Below are positions 62,245 through 64,000 of a stretch of 64,000 nucleotides of DNA, in pieces. The notes under the pieces are model-generated. The model made no database searches. It saw nothing but the letters and a program-made list of their open reading frames with translations, and was not told the DNA's origin. Numbering within the stretch: the stretch's first letter is position 1; every line of letters starts with the position of its first letter. Source of the stretch: Betaproteobacteria bacterium (GTDB lineage: Bacteria > Pseudomonadota > Gammaproteobacteria > Burkholderiales > Burkholderiaceae_C); NCBI GenBank assembly GCA_016716535.1, contig JADJWD010000007.1:558001-622000 (forward strand), given 5' to 3'. A program made the position numbers and the translations under genes.

Positions 62245-64000
62245 ATGAAGACAAGAGCAACTGTACGTTCGGCCTTTCTCACATTGGCCATTGCTGCGGC
62301 GTTAGGCGCCTGCGGCGGCAACAACAACGGCGAAGACGGCGGCACGAACCTGCCGCCGGGCGCGACAGCGGAGAAGCCCGCCACCCGCGACGACGCGGCG
62401 CGCTTCCTCGCGCAAGCCACCTTCGGCCCGACCGACGCCGACATCGACCGGCTGATGGAGATCGGCTACGCGGCCTGGGTCGACGAGCAGCTCGCGCTCG
62501 CGCCGGCGCAGACGCACCGCGCTTACTGGGAAGCGCGTGACGCCGCGATCAAGGCCGCCAACGCCAGCAGCAGCGCCAGCCAGGCCGAGTTCTTCGAGTC
62601 GTTCTGGAAACAGGCGGTGACCGGCCAAGACCAGCTGCGCCAGCGCATGGCCTACGCGCTGTCCCAGATCTTCGTCATCTCGATGGCCGACAGCACCGTC
62701 GGCGACAACCCGCGCGCCGTCGCCGCCTACCTCGACCTGCTCGGCGACAAGGGGCTCGGCTCCTACCGCGATCTGCTCGAAGCGGTGTCGCGGCACCCGA
62801 TGATGGGCATCTATCTCTCGCACCTGCGCAACCAGAAGGCCGACGCGCGCACCGGCCGCGTGCCCGACGAGAACTACGCGCGCGAGGTGATGCAGCTGTT
62901 CTCGATCGGCCTGGTCGAGCTGAACGAGGACGGCAGCGTGCGCACGGGCGCGGGCGGCGCGGCGCTGGAAACCTATGGCCCGGCCGACATCTCGGGTCTT
63001 GCGCGCGTGTTCACCGGCTGGAGCTGGTCATGCCCCGACTGGCCCGACAACGGCTGCTTCTTCAACGGCAGCGTCGGCGGCGTCAACGACCCGAACCGCA
63101 GCTTCCAGCCGCTACTCGGCTACCCGCAGTACCACAGCACCGAGGCGAAGACCTTCCTCGGCACGACGATCGGCGCGCAGTCGCTCGCCGACCCGAACGC
63201 CAGCCTCACCGCGGCGCTGAACCACCTCGCCGCACATCCGAACGTCGGCCCGTTCATCGGCCGCCAGCTGATCCAGCGCTTCACGACGAGCAACCCGAGC
63301 CCGGCCTACGTGGCCGCGGTGTCGCGCGCGTTCGCCGACAACGGCACCGGCGTGCGCGGCGACATGAAGGCGGTGCTGAAGGCCGTGCTGCTGCACCCCG
63401 AGGCGCGCGTGCGCAGCGACACCTCGGGCAAGGTGCGCGAGCCGGTGCTGCGGCTCAGTGCCTTCCTGCGCGCGTTCGCGTTCGCGAGCGACACCGGCAA
63501 CTTCCGCGTCGGCACCACCGACAACCCGGGCACGCAGCTCGGGCAGTCGCCGTTGCGCTCGCCGTCGGTCTTCAACTTCTACCGCCCGGGCTTCGTGCCG
63601 CCGGGCACGCAGACGGCGGCGCGCGGGCTCGTCGCGCCCGAGTTGCAGATCGCCAGCGAGACCACCGCCGCCGGCTACGTGAACTACATGCGCGACAACA
63701 TCGCCTCGGGGGTGGGCAGCTCGAACGGCGCGCCGTTCAACCGCCGTGACCTGCAAGGCAACTACACCGCCGAGCTGGCGATCGCCGCCGACGCCGCGGC
63801 GCTGGCCGAGCGCGTCACCTCGCGGCTGACCTATGGCACCGCCGACGCGGCGCTCAAGAGCGAGATCGCCGGCGCAGTCGGCAGCATCACGATCCCGGCG
63901 CTGAACGCCGGCGGCACGAACCAGGCCGCGATCGACACCGCCAAGCGCAACCGCGTCAACGCCGCGTTGCTGCTGACGGTGGCGTCGCCCGAGTTCGTGG
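62245..64000 (+). CDS. DUF1800 lipoprotein, runs off the window
   Basis: Open frame of at least 585 residues with no stop before the window end. A lipobox (IAAALGACGGN) marks an outer-membrane lipoprotein. LAQATFGPTDADIDRLMEIG, ENYAREVMQLFSIGLVELNE, ALLTYGPADISGLARVFTGW-type and SVFNFYRPGFVPPGTQTAAR match DUF1800 (PF08811). Usually followed by a DUF1501 gene. A GAGGTGGAGG ribosome-binding site precedes ATG 62245. Confidence 0.9.
   Translation, partial: MKTRATVRSAFLTLAIAAALGACGGNNNGEDGGTNLPPGATAEKPATRDDAARFLAQATFGPTDADIDRLMEIGYAAWVDEQLALAPAQTHRAYWEARDAAIKAANASSSASQAEFFESFWKQAVTGQDQLRQRMAYALSQIFVISMADSTVGDNPRAVAAYLDLLGDKGLGSYRDLLEAVSRHPMMGIYLSHLRNQKADARTGRVPDENYAREVMQLFSIGLVELNEDGSVRTGAGGAALETYGPADISGLARVFTGWSWSCPDWPDNGCFFNGSVGGVNDPNRSFQPLLGYPQYHSTEAKTFLGTTIGAQSLADPNASLTAALNHLAAHPNVGPFIGRQLIQRFTTSNPSPAYVAAVSRAFADNGTGVRGDMKAVLKAVLLHPEARVRSDTSGKVREPVLRLSAFLRAFAFASDTGNFRVGTTDNPGTQLGQSPLRSPSVFNFYRPGFVPPGTQTAARGLVAPELQIASETTAAGYVNYMRDNIASGVGSSNGAPFNRRDLQGNYTAELAIAADAAALAERVTSRLTYGTADAALKSEIAGAVGSITIPALNAGGTNQAAIDTAKRNRVNAALLLTVASPEFV

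Overview
The window is very GC-rich bacterial chromosomal DNA (G and C dominate third codon positions), most likely from a betaproteobacterium of the order Burkholderiales, probably near the Rubrivivax/Leptothrix/Methylibium group. Reasons: a methionine synthase without its homocysteine domain, led by an S-adenosylhomocysteine riboswitch; a short H-NS-type protein with the GRGQRP motif; a zf-CHCC protein after ilvE; and generally Burkholderiales-like housekeeping proteins. No plasmid, phage, transposase, integrase or CRISPR gene was seen. The taxonomic call is inference; no 16S gene is present.

Layout. 0-2.4 kb: LytS-type histidine kinase, small membrane protein, tRNA-Phe with terminator. 2.4-5.9 kb: two hipBA-like toxin-antitoxin modules, head to head, each with its own repeated or palindromic sites. 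5.9-6.5 kb: two poly-G islands that look like sequencing/assembly artefacts; they cut off the second hipA and leave a scrap of a molybdenum-hydroxylase gene between them. 6.6-10.3 kb: an unrecognised 310-aa protein, then a LysR regulator divergent from an MFS transporter and a carboxymuconolactone-decarboxylase-like protein. 10.3-13.1 kb: a Wzi-like outer-membrane protein set among genes that look truncated, fused or frameshifted.

13.3-19.6 kb is a tight six-gene operon for a nonulosonic (pseudaminic-acid-like) sugar: a 591-aa orphan protein, a PseB-like dehydratase, an RmlD-like reductase, a PseI/NeuB-like synthase, a GNAT acetyltransferase and a PseF-like cytidylyltransferase. PseC (aminotransferase) and PseG (UDP-sugar hydrolase) are missing, so the route may be non-canonical. 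This is the best candidate here for undescribed biology.

19.6-32.1 kb holds mostly metabolic and envelope genes: UbiH/M-type monooxygenase, methyltransferase with TolC-like protein, AEC transporter, SppA, an exported methyltransferase-fold protein, H-NS-like protein, glutathione transferase, DUF1992, a TPR-like protein, an amidase and a SnoaL-like protein. 32.1-38.9 kb is a peptide-type ABC transporter (dppBC, dppDF and a binding protein) whose operon is split by a DsbA/FrnE-like gene and two small unknown genes. 39-42.7 kb: aldehyde dehydrogenase, SDR, small conserved protein and LysR regulator.

42.7-47.7 kb is an overlapping operon of aromatic aminotransferase, membrane-anchored family-3 binding protein and hybrid histidine kinase, suggesting amino-acid-like sensing. 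The rest is glutathione peroxidase, a two-receiver response regulator, EamA and LplT transporters, alr, a GlsB/YeaQ-type protein, radA, DUF1232, a GT25 glycosyltransferase, ilvE with a zf-CHCC partner, a small exported protein, glk, and riboswitch-metH. A DUF1800 lipoprotein runs off the right edge.
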